Shown here: in pieces, positions 47,978-58,135 of the stretch | Layout: the number at the start of each line of letters is the position of its first letter | Position numbering within the stretch: position 1 is the stretch's first letter | Source of the DNA: DASQFQ01 sp963802905 | GTDB taxonomy: Bacteria; Actinomycetota; Thermoleophilia; Solirubrobacterales; Solirubrobacteraceae | NCBI GenBank assembly: GCA_963802905.1 | Contig: CAWDKH010000020.1 | Location: 1 to 64,000 of the forward strand | Direction: 5' to 3' | DNA: 64,000 nucleotides | Program-made: the position numbers and the translations under genes | Notes under the pieces: model-generated | What the model saw: only the letters and a program-made list of their open reading frames with translations | Told to the model about the DNA's origin: nothing | The model's database searches: none

Positions 47978-49548
47978 ATGCGCCAGAAGAGCCCCGAGAC
48001 CTACGAGGAACGGCTCGCACAGCTCGAGGAGCTGCGCGCCGCCGCCGTCCACCACGCGTCCGAGACCGCGGTCGAGAAGCAGCACGCCAAGGGCAAGTAC
48101 ACGGCCCGCGAGCGGATCGAGAAGCTGCTCGACCCCGGCTCCTTCCAGGAGCTCGACACGTTCGTCCGCCACCGCACGAACGAGTTCGACATGGAGAAGA
48201 ACCGCCCGTGGGGCGACGCCGTGGTCACCGGCCACGGGACGATCGAGGGCCGGCGCGTCTGCGTCTTCTCCCAGGACTTCACCGTCTTCGGCGGCTCGCT
48301 GGGCGAGGTGATGGCCGAGAAGATGGTCAAGATCATGGACCTGGCGGCCAAGATCGGCTGCCCCGTGATCGGGATCAACGACTCCGGCGGCGCGCGCATC
48401 CAGGAGGGCGTCGTCTCGCTCGGCGCCTACGGCGACGTCTTCGTCCGCAACGTCCAGTGCTCCGGCGTGATCCCGCAGATCTCGCTGATCATGGGCCCGT
48501 GCGCGGGCGGCGCCGTCTACTCCCCGGCCATGACCGACTTCATCTTCATGGTCAAGGAGACGTCGCACATGTTCATCACGGGCCCCGACGTGATCAAGAC
48601 GGTCACGGGCGAGGAGGTCGAGTTCGAGGAGCTCGGCGGCGCGATGAGCCACAACTCGAAGTCGGGCGTCGCGCACTTCGCCTCCGACGACGAGGACCAG
48701 TGCATCGAGGACACGCGCTACCTCCTGTCCTTCCTGCCCCAGAACAACCTCGAGACGGCTCCGCGCGTACTCCCGTCCGACGACCCGCTTCGCATGGACG
48801 AGGAACTGGACCGGGTCGTCCCCGACTCGCCCAACAAGCCCTACGACATGCGCGACGTCGTCCGCTACGTCGTCGACGACGGCGAGTTCTTCGAGGTCCA
48901 GGAGCACTTCGCGCAGAACATCGTCTGCGGCTACGGGCGCCTGAACGGCTACAGCGTGGGCATCGTCGGCAACCAGCCGAAGGCGATGGCCGGCGTGCTC
49001 GACATCGACGCGTCAGCGCCAAGGCCGCGCGCTTCGTGCGCACCTGCGACGCGTTCAACATCCCGCTCATCACGTTCGTCGACGTCCCCGGCTTCCTCCC
49101 CGGCACCGACCAGGAGTGGGGCGGGATCATCCGCCACGGCGCGAAGCTGCTCTACGCCTTCACCGAGGCGACCGTGCCGAAGATCACCGTCATCACGCGC
49201 AAGGCCTACGGCGGCGCCTACGACGTCATGGCCTCCAAGCACATGCTCGCCGACTTCAACTTCGCGTGGCCGAGCGCGGAGATCGCGGTCATGGGCCCCG
49301 AGGGCGCGGTCAACATCATCCACCGCCGCGACATCGCCCAGTCGCCGACGCCCGACGAGCGCCGCTCGAAGCTGATCGACGACTACAAGGCGCGCTTCGC
49401 CAACCCCTACACGGCGGCCGAGCGCGGCTACATCGACGACGTGATCGTGCCCCACGAGACGCGCCCGAAGGTCATCACCGCGCTCGAGACGCTGCTGACC
49501 AAGCGCGTGCCGGGGCCGAAGCGCAAGCACGGCAACATTCCGCTCTAG
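47978..49548 (+). CDS. Acyl-CoA (propionyl-CoA) carboxylase beta subunit, frameshifted
   Basis: Carboxyltransferase chain, about 523 residues. The N-half (47978-49013) has 'LDPGSFQELDTFVRHRTNE', 'SQDFTVFGGSLGEVMAEKM', 'INDSGGARIQEGVVSLGAY' (acyl-CoA oxyanion loop) and 'MGPCAGGAVYSPAMTDFIF'. One base is missing (or two are extra) near 49013 in the DIDAS-AKAARF segment. The C-half continues 'CDAFNIPLITFVDVPGFLP', 'RKAYGGAYDVMASKHMLAD' and 'GPEGAVNIIHRRDIAQSP', closing '...KHGNIPL'. It moves CO2 from biotin to propionyl- or acetyl-CoA. Works with the alpha subunit at 53542 and the epsilon subunit at 51173. Confidence 0.92.
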
Positions 49549-49567
49549 CCGCGGTTAGAGTCGGCCG

Positions 49568-51162
49568 ATGCTCTCGCGTCGGCAGTTCCTCACTCGTTCC
49601 GGCGCGGTGGGCGCCGCCGTCCTGTTCACCCCTCAGGATGCGCTCGGCGCCCGGCGCGCTCCTGCGCGGCGGGAAGTTCTCCAGCGGCGTGATGTCCGGC
49701 GACCCGACGCCGCGCGGGATCACGCTGTGGACGCGGGTCGGGGACGTCGGCGGGCGCGGCGGCGTCCGGCTCGAGGTCGCGCGCGACAAGGACTTCCGCA
49801 AGGTCGTCATGCGCCGGACGATCCAGACGCGCGGCTCGCTCGACCACACGGTCAAGGCGCGGCTCGGCGGGCTGCGGCCGCACGAGCGCTACTACTACCG
49901 CTTCGAGACGGCGACGCGGAACAGCCCCGTCGGGCGCTTCCAGACCGCGCTGCCCGAGGACTCCAACGAGCCGGTGCGGCTGGGCTTCTTCTCGTGCCAG
50001 AACTACCCGCACGGCTTCTACAACGCGCACGAGCTGATGGCCCGCGAGGACCTCGACTTCGTCGTCAACCTCGGCGACTACATCTACGCCGAGGCCTACC
50101 ACTCGCGCGCCGACGGCACCGGCGTGCGCGACGACCGCATCGGCCGCCAGCGCGCGGACGTCATCCACGAGGCGATCTCGCTCGACGACTACCGCGACAA
50201 GTACAAGCTCTACCGCAAGGACCCGGCGCTGCGGAAGATGCACGCGCGCTTCCCGATGGTCTCCACCTGGGACGACCACGAGGCGCAGGACAACTACGCC
50301 GGCGGAGCGCCCGGCGGCGGCCTGCCGCCCGAGCAGCGCTTCAGCGAGGCGCGGCGGCGGCGCGGCTACAAGGCGTTCTTCGAGCACATGCCGCACTACG
50401 CGGCGCCGCGCGGGCGCGACCGCCTCTACCGCACGCTGCGCTTCGGGCGCAACGTCGACCTGATCATGCTCGACGAGCGCCAGTACCGCGACGACCAGCC
50501 GTGCGGCGACGCGGTCGCCGAGCCGTGCCCCGAGTACAACAACCCGCGCACGCTGCTCGGCGCAGGGCCAGAAGGCGTTCTTCAAGACCGCCCTCGAGCA
50601 GTCGCCGGCGAACTGGAAGCTGATCGGCAACGAGGTGGCGATCATGCCGGTCAAGACCGGCGCGAACACCTACTTCACCTACGACTTCTGGCACGGCTAC
50701 CCCGGCGAGCGGCGCGAGATCCTCGAGCACATCAAGGCCAAGGGCATCAAGGACGTCGTCTTCCTCACCGGCGACATCCACACGTTCGCGGCCGGCGACG
50801 TCCAGATCACCGAGGGCGGCGAGTCGGTGGCGACGGAGATCGTCGGCGGCTCGGTCACCTCGCTCGCGCTCGGCGAGGGCGACATCCCGATCGGCGGCGG
50901 CGTGATCCTGCCGGGCAACGACGCGAACCCGAACACGTCGAAGGCCATCATCGACGCGCTGATCGGCTTCAACCCGTGGGTCGACTACGCGGACTTCGAC
51001 CACCACGGCTACGTCGTCGTCGAGGCCAAGCGCACGGAGCTGAAGGCGACGCTGCGGCGGATCGAGACGATCAAGAAGCGCTCGACCAAGCGCCTGCCCG
51101 ACGTCTCCTACACGATCGCCCGCGGCGACACGTCGCTGAAGGGCAAGCGCCGCGGAGGCTAA
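49568..51162 (+). CDS. phoD: Alkaline phosphatase D (PhoD)-like, frameshifted
   Basis: Exported phosphodi-/monoesterase. ATG 49568 gives a Tat signal with twin Arg ('MLSRRQFLTRSGAVGAAVL'). An extra C near 49655 shifts the frame; the enzyme continues 'FSSGVMSGDPTPRGITLWT', 'VRLGFFSCQNYPHGFYNAH', 'VVNLGDYIYAEAYHSR' (metal Asp), 'MVSTWDDHEAQDNYAGGAP' and 'NVDLIMLDERQYRDDQP'. Another extra base near 50565 leads to 'WKLIGNEVAIMPVKTGANT', 'DVVFLTGDIHTFAAGDVQI' (metal Asp/His) and a C-terminal basic end. All PhoD metal motifs are present. It lies between two carboxylase subunit genes without obvious link. Confidence 0.88.
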
Positions 51163-51172
51163 TCTCGCGGCC

Positions 51173-51370
51173 ATGAACCGCCGCCCGCGACTGGAGCTGC
51201 ACGGCTCGAGCGCCTCGCCCGAGGAGGCCGCCGCGGTGATGGCGGCGATCGAGCAGTTCCTCCGCGACACCACGCCGCCGCCCGCGCCGGCGGAGGAGCC
51301 GGAGAACCCGTGGATCCGCGCCGCCCGCGTCGAGGCGGTCGAGCGCGAGCCGGGCTTCAGCCCCTGGTGA
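51173..51370 (+). CDS. Acyl-CoA carboxylase epsilon subunit
   Basis: 65 residues. 'PRLELHGSSASPEEAAAVM' with 'AAIEQFL' at the N-terminus, a Pro/Ala linker, and 'PENPWIRAARVEAVEREPG' at the C-terminus match the small epsilon chain (ACC_epsilon) that stabilises actinobacterial acyl-CoA carboxylases. Its presence 1.6 kb from the beta subunit supports assignment of that gene and the actinobacterial origin. A palindromic repeat follows its stop directly. Confidence 0.8.
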   Translation: MNRRPRLELHGSSASPEEAAAVMAAIEQFLRDTTPPPAPAEEPENPWIRAARVEAVEREPGFSPW

Positions 51371-51414
51371 AACCCTCAACCAGGGGTCAGACCCCTTTAG
51401 GAGGGTTGAGGGTT
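51371..51414. repeat. Dispersed palindromic repeat, possible bidirectional terminator
   Basis: Outer arms AACCCTCAAC (51371-51380) and GTTGAGGGTT (51405-51414), inner AGGGGTC-A-GACCCCT (51382-51396). It starts right after the epsilon-subunit stop and reaches the stop of the convergent phosphatase gene. The 3' 25 bases are identical to the copy inside selB (36775-36817). Confidence 0.75.
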
Positions 51415-51983
51415 AGGCCAGTGCGGGGGTTTCCGGGCCCGGTGCGCGGAGGCCGTAGGCGTGCAGGCGGACGCGGTCGCCGTGCTCGATCACGGTCAGG
51501 CTCGCGTTGGCGGGCGGCGCGAGCGTGCGGGCGTCGGACGCCGGTGAGGTGCGCGGTGGCGGCGCGGATGCAGCCGCCGTGGGTGACCACGATCACGTCC
51601 TCGCCGTGGAGCTCGTCGACCGCCGCCGCCACGCGGGCCTGGAACTGCTGCCACGACTCGGCGGGGTAGTGCTCGCCGCGCTGCCACGCGGCGACCGACT
51701 CGGGATCGAGCTCGTCGAGCGTGTGGCCGGCCCACGGCCCCATGTCGATCTCGCGCCAGCGCTCGTCGGTCGGCGCGCCCGCCAGCCCGATCAGCTCGGC
51801 GGTCTGGACGGCGCGCGTGAGGTCGGAGGACAGCCGCCGGTCGGGGATGCCGTCGAGGAACGGCACGAGCGCCTGCGCCTGCTCGCGCCCGAGCTCGGAC
51901 AGCTCCGGGTCAGCCTGGCCCTGCAGGCGGTGCTCGGCGTTCCAGGTCGACTCGCCGTGGCGGACGAGCAGCAGACGATTCAC
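51413..51983 (-). CDS. Histidine phosphatase (phosphoglycerate mutase-like), frameshifted
   Basis: About 190 residues from GTG 51983. The phospho-His is in 'RLLLVRHGESTWNAEHRLQ'; 'SSDLTRAVQTAELIGLAGA' carries the second Arg, 'WREIDMGPWAGHTLDEL' the catalytic Glu, and 'EDVIVVTHGGCIRAATAHL' the second His. One extra base near 51540; the corrected end reads 'LTVIEHGDRVRLHAYGLRA' and stops at 51413-51415. Substrate unknown within the broad family. It overlaps the GT39 stop by 4 bases, with translational coupling likely. Confidence 0.88.
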
Positions 51984-53443
51984 CGCGACAGTGTCTCGAA
52001 CAGCTCGGTCCGCACCTCGCTCCGTCGCGGCGGCCAGGTCGAGCGCGGGGCGCGGCCGAGCGGGCGCAGGCGCGGGTTCGCGCGCAGCCAGTCGCGCCAC
52101 TCGCGCGTGCGGCTGCGCACCGCGCGGTTCCACGGCGCCTGCGACAGGCGCCGGACGACGGGCATGACCAGCAGGATGCGGCGGCCGCGCGGGAGCGCGG
52201 CCACCTGGGGCGCGAGCACCCGCTCCGCCGTGCCGGCCCGCATCCGAGCGACGCCGTCGCGCCAGTCCGTCAGCCGCGGGTCCGCGACGGGCCCGAGCGG
52301 GGTGAGGAAGCGCAGGCCGCCGGGGAGGTAGCGGTACAGCACCGGGACCTGCTCCGGCGGCGTGGAGACGACGAGGTCGCCCGGCCGCAGCGCGGGCGCG
52401 ACCGTCGTGGCGACGGTGCGCACGTTGCTCTTGGCCGGCGCGGGCCCGGACGCGAGCCAGATCGCCACCACGCCGGCGAGCGCGACCCATGTCCAGCCCG
52501 CGCCACGTGCCAGCACCGCGGCGAGGGCCAGCAGCAGCGGCCCGAACAGGACGGCGAAGTAGCGCGGCGCCCACGCCGGCTCGAGCTGCGAGCCGAGGAA
52601 GGCGAGCGAGGCGGCCACGGCAGCGACCAACCCGAGGAGCCGCGCGCCCTCCGGCGGCCGGCCGCGACCGAGCGCGGCGCCGGCGGCGAGCGCCAGCAGC
52701 GGCAGGGCCACGAACCCGAACAGGACGCCCGGGATGCCCATGAGGCTCAGCGCCGACGGCCGCGAGGCCCACGGCGCCGCGGTGTTGGAGGCCTGGAAGA
52801 GCAGGCTCGGGACCCACGGCGCGTAGAGCAGCGCGACCCCGCCCGCGAGCAGCGCGCCGTCGCGCGCGCCGACCCGGCCCTCGTGCCACAGCCACAGCCA
52901 GGCCGCGGCCAGGCCGGCGAGCAGGAACAGCGCCCAGTTGTGCGCGTAGAGCAGCAGCACGCACCACAGCCCGAGCAGCCAGAGGTGGCGCCGCCGCCCC
53001 TGCACGAACGCGAGCACGAAGCTCGCGCAGGCGAGCACGGACAGCACCGCCACCAGCGAATACATCCGCGCCTCCTGCGCGTAGTAGGTCAGGAACGGGC
53101 ACCCGGCCGCGCCGATCGCCGCCAGGGCGCCGGCGCGGCGGCCGAAGGCGGCGCTGCCCGCCCACCACGAGACCGGCACCGCGGCGAGCGCGAACACCAG
53201 CGCGAGCGAGCGCGTGGCCGCCTCGCCCGTGCCGGCGACCGCCATCCAGCCGTGCAGCAGCAGGTAGAACAGCGGCGGCGAGCCGTCCAGGCGCAGCAAC
53301 CGCGGGATGTCGCCGAGCTCGTGCGAGGCGATCCCGACCGTGATCGCCTCGTCGATCCAGTAGCCGCTGTCGAGGATCCCGGTGCGCAGCAGCAACGTCC
53401 CGGCGGTCAAGAGCGCGAGCGCGGCGGCCACGGCGCGGGACAT
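51980..53443 (-). CDS. GT39/PMT-like membrane glycosyltransferase
   Basis: 487 residues, ATG 53443. About eleven hydrophobic helices in the first 350 residues. The first extracytoplasmic loop has the acidic pair 'YWIDEAITVGIASHELGDI' and 'LDGSPPLFYLLLHGWMAVA', and the next 'YYAQEARMYSLVAVLSVLA'; DE and QEAR are the GT-C family motifs. It transfers sugar from a polyprenyl-phosphate donor outside the membrane, by family. The C-terminal 130 residues are soluble ('LRPGDLVVSTPPEQVPVLY'). Intact. Confidence 0.88.
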   Translation of the reverse strand: MSRAVAAALALLTAGTLLLRTGILDSGYWIDEAITVGIASHELGDIPRLLRLDGSPPLFYLLLHGWMAVAGTGEAATRSLALVFALAAVPVSWWAGSAAFGRRAGALAAIGAAGCPFLTYYAQEARMYSLVAVLSVLACASFVLAFVQGRRRHLWLLGLWCVLLLYAHNWALFLLAGLAAAWLWLWHEGRVGARDGALLAGGVALLYAPWVPSLLFQASNTAAPWASRPSALSLMGIPGVLFGFVALPLLALAAGAALGRGRPPEGARLLGLVAAVAASLAFLGSQLEPAWAPRYFAVLFGPLLLALAAVLARGAGWTWVALAGVVAIWLASGPAPAKSNVRTVATTVAPALRPGDLVVSTPPEQVPVLYRYLPGGLRFLTPLGPVADPRLTDWRDGVARMRAGTAERVLAPQVAALPRGRRILLVMPVVRRLSQAPWNRAVRSRTREWRDWLRANPRLRPLGRAPRSTWPPRRSEVRTELFETLSR

Positions 53444-53541
53444 GCGGCCCAGCGTGGCACCGGATTCGGGCGTTCGGGCGCCGCCGCACAACGAATGGCA
53501 ACAGGTCCCAACATGGGGCGCCGGATATCCTGCCGCCGCCG

Positions 53542-55299
53542 ATGTTCAGCAAAGTCCTGGTCGCCAACCGCGGGGAGATCGCCGTCCGCGTCATCCGCGC
53601 GCTCGACGAGCTCGGGATCGCCTCCGTCGCCGTCTACTCCGAGGCCGACCGCGACGCGCTGCACGTCAAGCGCGCCACCGAGGCCTACCTCCTCGGCCCC
53701 GGCCCGGCCGCCGAGTCCTACCTGAAGGTCGACAAGCTGCTCGAGGTGATCGAGGAGTCCGGGGCCGAGGCCGTCCACCCGGGCTACGGCTTCCTGGCCG
53801 AGAACGCGGCGTTCGCGACCGCGCTCGAGGAGAAGGGGATCACCTTCATCGGCCCGCCCGCCTCGGCGATCGAGGCGATGGGCTCGAAGACCCGGGCCCG
53901 CGAGCTGATGAAGGGCGCCGGCGTGCCGATCGTGCCCGGCACGACCGAGCCGGTGGAGACGCTCGAGGACGCCAAGACGATCGCCGAGGAGATCGGCTAC
54001 CCGATCGCGGTCAAGGCCGCGGGCGGAGGCGGCGGCAAGGGCTTCCGCGTCGCCGAGGAGCCCGACAAGCTCCAGGAGGCGTTCGAGGGCGCCGCGCGCG
54101 AGGGCGAGAAGTTCTTCTCCGACGACACCGTCTACCTCGAGCGCTACCTGCCCGACCCGCGCCACGTCGAGGTCCAGGTGCTCGCCGACAAGGAGGGCAA
54201 CACGATCCACCTCGGCGAGCGCGACTGCTCGATCCAGCGCCGCCACCAGAAGCTGATCGAGGAGTCCCCCGCCCCGCTGGTCGACGACGAGCTGCGCGAG
54301 AAGATCGGCAAGATCGCCGTCGACGCGGCCAAGGCGGTCGGCTACCACTCGGCCGGCACGATCGAGGGCCTGCTGCAGGACGGCGAGTACTTCTTCCTCG
54401 AGATGAACACGCGCGTGCAGGTCGAGCACTGCGTGACCGAGGAGGTCTCCGGCATCGACATCGTGCGCGAGCAGATCCTGATCGCGGCGGGCGAGACGCT
54501 GTCGATCACCCAGGACGACGTGCACCTGCGCGGCCATGCGATCGAGTGCCGCATCAACGCCGAGGACGCCGCCAAGAACTTCGCCCCCGCCCCCGGCACG
54601 GTCACGTATTACCGCGAGCCGAGCGGGCCCGGCGTGCGCGTCGACTCCGGCGTGCTGAGCGGCTCGGAGATCACGCCGCTCTACGACCCGATGGTGGCCA
54701 AGCTGATCGTCCGCGACACCGACCGCGCGGGCGCCACCGCGCGGATGCTGCGGGCGCTCAAGGAGTTCGAGATCGAGGGCGTCACCACCCTGATCCCGTT
54801 CCACAAGGCGATCATGGCCTCCGAGCAGTGGGCCAAGGGCGAGACCTGCCGCGACCTGATCGGCGACCGCAAGTGGCTCAAGGAGCTCGCCCAGCCGAAG
54901 CCGGAGAAGCGCGACGAGGACGAGCCCGAGCCCGTCGAGCGCTCCTACACCGTCGAGGTGTCGGGCAAGCGCTTCGAGGTCACCGTCCACGGCGAGCCGA
55001 CGCTCGCCCCCGCCAACGGCACCGTCCCGGCGCAGGCGCGCAAGCCCGCGCGCTCCGAGCGCTCGAAGAGCGGCGGCGGCGGGGGCAAGGACGAGCTGAC
55101 CTCGCCGCTGCAGGGCAACATGTGGAAGGTGCTGGTCGAGAAGGGCGCCACCGTCGAGGAGGGCCAGCTCATCTGCATCATCGAGGCGATGAAGATGGAG
55201 AACGAGATCACCGCCCACAAGGCCGGCACGATCGAGGACCTCCCGATCACCGAGGGCGCCGCGGTCAAGAGCGGCGACCTGCTCGCGGTCATCAAGTGA
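53542..55299 (+). CDS. Acyl-CoA carboxylase alpha subunit (biotin carboxylase + BCCP)
   Basis: 585 residues. Biotin carboxylase part (1-450): 'MFSKVLVANRGEIAVRVIR', 'AAGGGGGKGFRVAEEPDKL' (ATP-grasp Gly loop), 'HVEVQVLADKEGNTIHLGE', 'RDCSIQRRHQKLIEESPAP', 'FFLEMNTRVQVEHCVTEEV' and 'IECRINAEDAAKNFAPAPG'. The C-terminal biotin carrier domain has 'LICIIEAMKMENEITAHKA' with biotinyl-Lys551. Length is typical of actinobacterial AccA. It is intact, unlike the beta subunit 4 kb upstream. GTGA overlap with the acetyltransferase. Confidence 0.95.
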   Translation: MFSKVLVANRGEIAVRVIRALDELGIASVAVYSEADRDALHVKRATEAYLLGPGPAAESYLKVDKLLEVIEESGAEAVHPGYGFLAENAAFATALEEKGITFIGPPASAIEAMGSKTRARELMKGAGVPIVPGTTEPVETLEDAKTIAEEIGYPIAVKAAGGGGGKGFRVAEEPDKLQEAFEGAAREGEKFFSDDTVYLERYLPDPRHVEVQVLADKEGNTIHLGERDCSIQRRHQKLIEESPAPLVDDELREKIGKIAVDAAKAVGYHSAGTIEGLLQDGEYFFLEMNTRVQVEHCVTEEVSGIDIVREQILIAAGETLSITQDDVHLRGHAIECRINAEDAAKNFAPAPGTVTYYREPSGPGVRVDSGVLSGSEITPLYDPMVAKLIVRDTDRAGATARMLRALKEFEIEGVTTLIPFHKAIMASEQWAKGETCRDLIGDRKWLKELAQPKPEKRDEDEPEPVERSYTVEVSGKRFEVTVHGEPTLAPANGTVPAQARKPARSERSKSGGGGGKDELTSPLQGNMWKVLVEKGATVEEGQLICIIEAMKMENEITAHKAGTIEDLPITEGAAVKSGDLLAVIK

Positions 55300-55754
55300 T
55301 CCGCGTCGCCACGCCCGACGACACCGCCGTCGTCGCGCGGCTGCTGTGCGACTTCCGCGACCACGAGCGTCGCCACTGGCCGCCCGACAAGGCCATGTTC
55401 GCCGGCGTCGAGCGCCTGATCGGGCGCGACGACGTCGAGTACCTGCTGGGCGGCGACCCGCCGATGGGCGTGATCCAGCTCCGCTACCGCTACGGCGTCT
55501 GGTGGGACGCCGAGGACTGCTGCGTCGAGGACGTCTTCGTGCGCGCAGAGGCCCGCGGTACGGGCCTTGGCAAGGCGCTCGTGTCGTTCGCGATCGAGCG
55601 CGCCCGCGAGCGCGGCTGCCGCCGGCTCGAGCTCGACACCGGCGAGGACAACGCACCGGCCCAGGGCCTCTACCGCTCGCTCGGCTTCAGCCCCGCCGGC
55701 GTCTTCATGCGCCGCCGCGTCGACGAGAACGTCCCGCCGGGCTGGGGCAACTAG
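55296..55754 (+). CDS. GNAT-family N-acetyltransferase
   Basis: 152 residues from GTG 55296, overlapping the carboxylase alpha stop. The acetyl-CoA site is in 'VEDVFVRAEARGTGLGKAL' (RxxGxG as RGTGLG), with the preceding beta-bulge strand 'MGVIQLRYRYGVWWDAEDC' and the C-terminal 'RLELDTGEDNAPAQGLYRS' then 'LGFSPAG'. Acceptor unknown; coupling to the carboxylase may be incidental. Confidence 0.88.
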   Translation: MIRVATPDDTAVVARLLCDFRDHERRHWPPDKAMFAGVERLIGRDDVEYLLGGDPPMGVIQLRYRYGVWWDAEDCCVEDVFVRAEARGTGLGKALVSFAIERARERGCRRLELDTGEDNAPAQGLYRSLGFSPAGVFMRRRVDENVPPGWGN

Positions 55755-56164
55755 CGGTAGCGCCGCTCCGACTCGTCGATCTTCACGTCGTTGATCGACG
55801 CGTCGCGCCGGCGCATGTAGCCGAGCTCGTCGAACTCCCAGTGCTCGTTGCCGTGCGAGCGCCACCACTGCCCCTCGGGGTCACGTGACTCGTACTCGAA
55901 GCGCACGGAGATGTGGTTGTCGTGGAACGCCCACAGCTCCTTCATCAGCTTGTAGTCCAGCTCGCGCGCCCACTTGCGCGTCAGGAACTCGACGATCGCC
56001 TCGCGGCCTTCGAAGAACTCGTCGCGGTTGCGCCACTGGGAGTCGGGGGTGTACGCGCCGGCGACGCGCTCGGGGTCGCGGGTGTTCCACGCGTCCTCGG
56101 CCGCCTGAACCTTCTTGCGCGCAGTCTCGAGCGTGAACGGCGGGACGGGCGGGCGGGGATCCAT
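55751..56164 (-). CDS. DUF1348/NTF2-like protein
   Basis: 137 residues, ATG 56164. 'PFTLETARKKVQAAEDAWN', 'RDPERVAGAYTPDSQWRNR', 'EFFEGREAIVEFLTRKWAR', 'NHISVRFEYESRDPEGQWW' and 'GNEHWEFDELGYMRRRDAS' match the nuclear transport factor 2-like DUF1348 family almost throughout its usual length. A small alpha+beta cone that may bind a ligand; function unknown. Its stop overlaps the acetyltransferase stop by 4 bases. Confidence 0.88.
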   Translation of the reverse strand: MDPRPPVPPFTLETARKKVQAAEDAWNTRDPERVAGAYTPDSQWRNRDEFFEGREAIVEFLTRKWARELDYKLMKELWAFHDNHISVRFEYESRDPEGQWWRSHGNEHWEFDELGYMRRRDASINDVKIDESERRYR

Positions 56165-56175
56165 GACCGGAACGC

Positions 56176-57369
56176 TAGCTCGCGCGGCCAGCGCCGCCGT
56201 GGCTGGGCACGTTCCGCGGCGTCCGGCTCGACGTCGAACGCCAGCCGCAGCTCGCAGTCGAACCAGCGGGCGTGCTCGTGCACGACGTCGAGCGCGAGCA
56301 GGTAGCGCCCGGGCTCGGGCGGCGCGGTCACGACGACGGGCACGATGCACTCCGCATCCGGTGCGACCGCGGCGGGGAACGGCGTCCGGTGCCCGTCATG
56401 GATCAGCATCGCGCCGGACGCGTGGCGCCAGTGGTAGGAGACGCGGATCTCGGGCGCCCGCCCCTCGCCCCACGGCCACGTCACGGTCCCGTGATTGCGG
56501 ACGGCGACGTGGACGTTGCGCGTCTCGCCCGCGAGCATCCGGTGGTCGCGCTCGAGCGGGCGGATCGCCGCCTGGTAGGCGGCGGGCTCGAGGCAGCGGC
56601 CGCCGTGCGCCGCCTCGAAGTCAGATCGCGTCGCCAGCACCGGCTCCCGTCGCGGCGGCCGGGCCGGGAACGCGCTCGGCGCGTCGAGCACCGCGGCGAT
56701 CCGCTCGCGGTCCTCGGGCGGGACGGGCGCGGGGTCGAGGCGGGCCGAGCGCTCCGGGAGGTAGTAGCGGGCGTTGAGCTCGCCGCCGCCGGGCGCCACG
56801 AGTGCCGGGCCGCGCTCGACGTTGCGCGCGACCTTCGCGGCGCGCTCGGCCTCCGACGTCAGGATCGGATCGAGGTGGTAGAGCGGCGCCTCGACGCAGC
56901 GGGCCGGCCACGCCGGGTGCGCGCCGGTGTGCGGCCGCCCGTCGAACCACAGCTCGCCGTCGTTGCGAACGAGCCGGTTGTGGTAATCGGGCCACCACGG
57001 AAGCTCGTCGAGCCAGTGCGCCCTGTCCGGCCACACCCAGCGGGTCGGGAGCCAGTACTGGCGCATCTCCTCGTCGGCGCACAGCCCCGGTAGCGCCGCC
57101 ACCAGCGCCGCGCTGGGCACCTCGTCGGCGTCGAGGCGCAGCACCCAGTCACCCGAGCACTGCCGGTGCTTCCACGCCAGCGCCACGCTGCCGCAGTACT
57201 CGACCCGCAGGAGGCGGTCGGCGAGCGCCTCGTAGGCGCCCAGCACCCCGGGATCGACCCGCTGGTCGACCGCGAGGACGATCTCGTCAGCGACCTCGCG
57301 GAGCGGCGCGAGGATCGCGGCGGCCACCGGCGCGGGCTGGTGGATGCCGAGGAGAACGCTGAGCGTCAT
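56176..57369 (-). CDS. Glycosyltransferase family 2 protein
   Basis: About 395 residues, ATG 57369, which overlaps the MBL gene stop (ATGA). GT-A domain: 'LSVLLGIHQPAPVAAAILA', 'EIVLAVDQRVDPGVLGAYE', the DAD metal site in 'WVLRLDADEVPSAALVAAL', and 'YHNRLVRNDGELWFDGRPH'. The C-terminal part is a beta-rich domain ('LAGETRNVHVAVRNHGTVT', 'SYHWRHASGAMLIHDGHRT', 'RYLLALDVVHEHARWFDCE') like those that bind sugars. The end is uncertain: the frame runs on past 56176 into the next gene unless one indel is assumed. Confidence 0.8.
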
Positions 57370-58130
57370 GCAAGGGTCTGGACATTCCCCTCGTGAATGC
57401 GCTTCTGAGCGCCCGTCCGTCGCGCCAGGGGCAGGGCCGCATCCGGCAGCCCTTCGAGGTACGAGCGATCCTCCCGCAGAATGGCCGCCGCGCGCAAGGG
57501 GTCGAGCACCTCGCCGTGGCCGGGCACGATGTGGGCCGCCTGCTCGACCAGCGGCTCGAGCCGGTCGAGCGTGGCGAGGTAGGCGTCGCGCGAGCCGCCC
57601 GGGGAGAGCATCGGGATCTCGACCGGCGACAGATAGTCGCCGCACACGAGCACCTTCGCCCACGGGATCCAGACCGCCGTGCCGTCTGCGGTGTGGCCGT
57701 CGGCCGGGTGCAGCTCGAGCTCCTGGTCACCGAGCGCGCAGTGACCCGGCACGGGCAGCACCTGCGGCTCCGGCAGCCCCAGCGGCGCCGGGCGCTCGAT
57801 GTAGTTGTCCTCGTCGAAGTCGCGCATCGCCCGCTGCGCGCGGCCGGGCTGGTCGCGCATCCGCGACGCGGTCGACTCCCCCACGCCGAGCGGCGCGGAG
57901 GGGAACGCGTAGCGGCCGAGCAGGTGGTCCCAGTCGGCGTGCGTGGCCATCAGGCCGACGACGCGGAAGCGCGCCTGGTCGGCGATCGACGGCAGGATCT
58001 CCAGCTCGTCGGGCAGCACCGGCGAGTCGACGCAGAACGCCTCCTCGCCGGAGCGCACCAGGGTGCAGGTCGTCTGCCAGAAGCGCGACGTGACGACCAC
58101 GACGTCGGGGTGGAGCCCGACGGCGCGCAC
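57366..58130 (-). CDS. MBL-fold hydrolase
   Basis: 254 residues, GTG 58130. Metallo-beta-lactamase fold: 'FRVVGLMATHADWDHLLGR' (HxDxDH motif as THADWDH), 'VLPVPGHCALGDQELELHP', 'ADGHTADGTAVWIPWAKVL' (His), 'VCGDYLSPVEIPMLSPGGS' (bridging Asp) and 'AHIVPGHGEVLDPLRAAAI' (last His). All metal ligands are in place. Substrate unknown. It is followed by the GT2 gene with a 4-base overlap and preceded by the haloacid dehalogenase, all on the minus strand. Confidence 0.88.
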   Translation of the reverse strand: MRAVGLHPDVVVVTSRFWQTTCTLVRSGEEAFCVDSPVLPDELEILPSIADQARFRVVGLMATHADWDHLLGRYAFPSAPLGVGESTASRMRDQPGRAQRAMRDFDEDNYIERPAPLGLPEPQVLPVPGHCALGDQELELHPADGHTADGTAVWIPWAKVLVCGDYLSPVEIPMLSPGGSRDAYLATLDRLEPLVEQAAHIVPGHGEVLDPLRAAAILREDRSYLEGLPDAALPLARRTGAQKRIHEGNVQTLA

Positions 58131-58135
58131 TCAGA

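Noticed and set aside
49000..49030. Programmed frameshift in the carboxylase beta subunit
   Set aside because: No slippery heptamer or following structure is seen, and other genes have the same kind of break. A sequence error is simpler.
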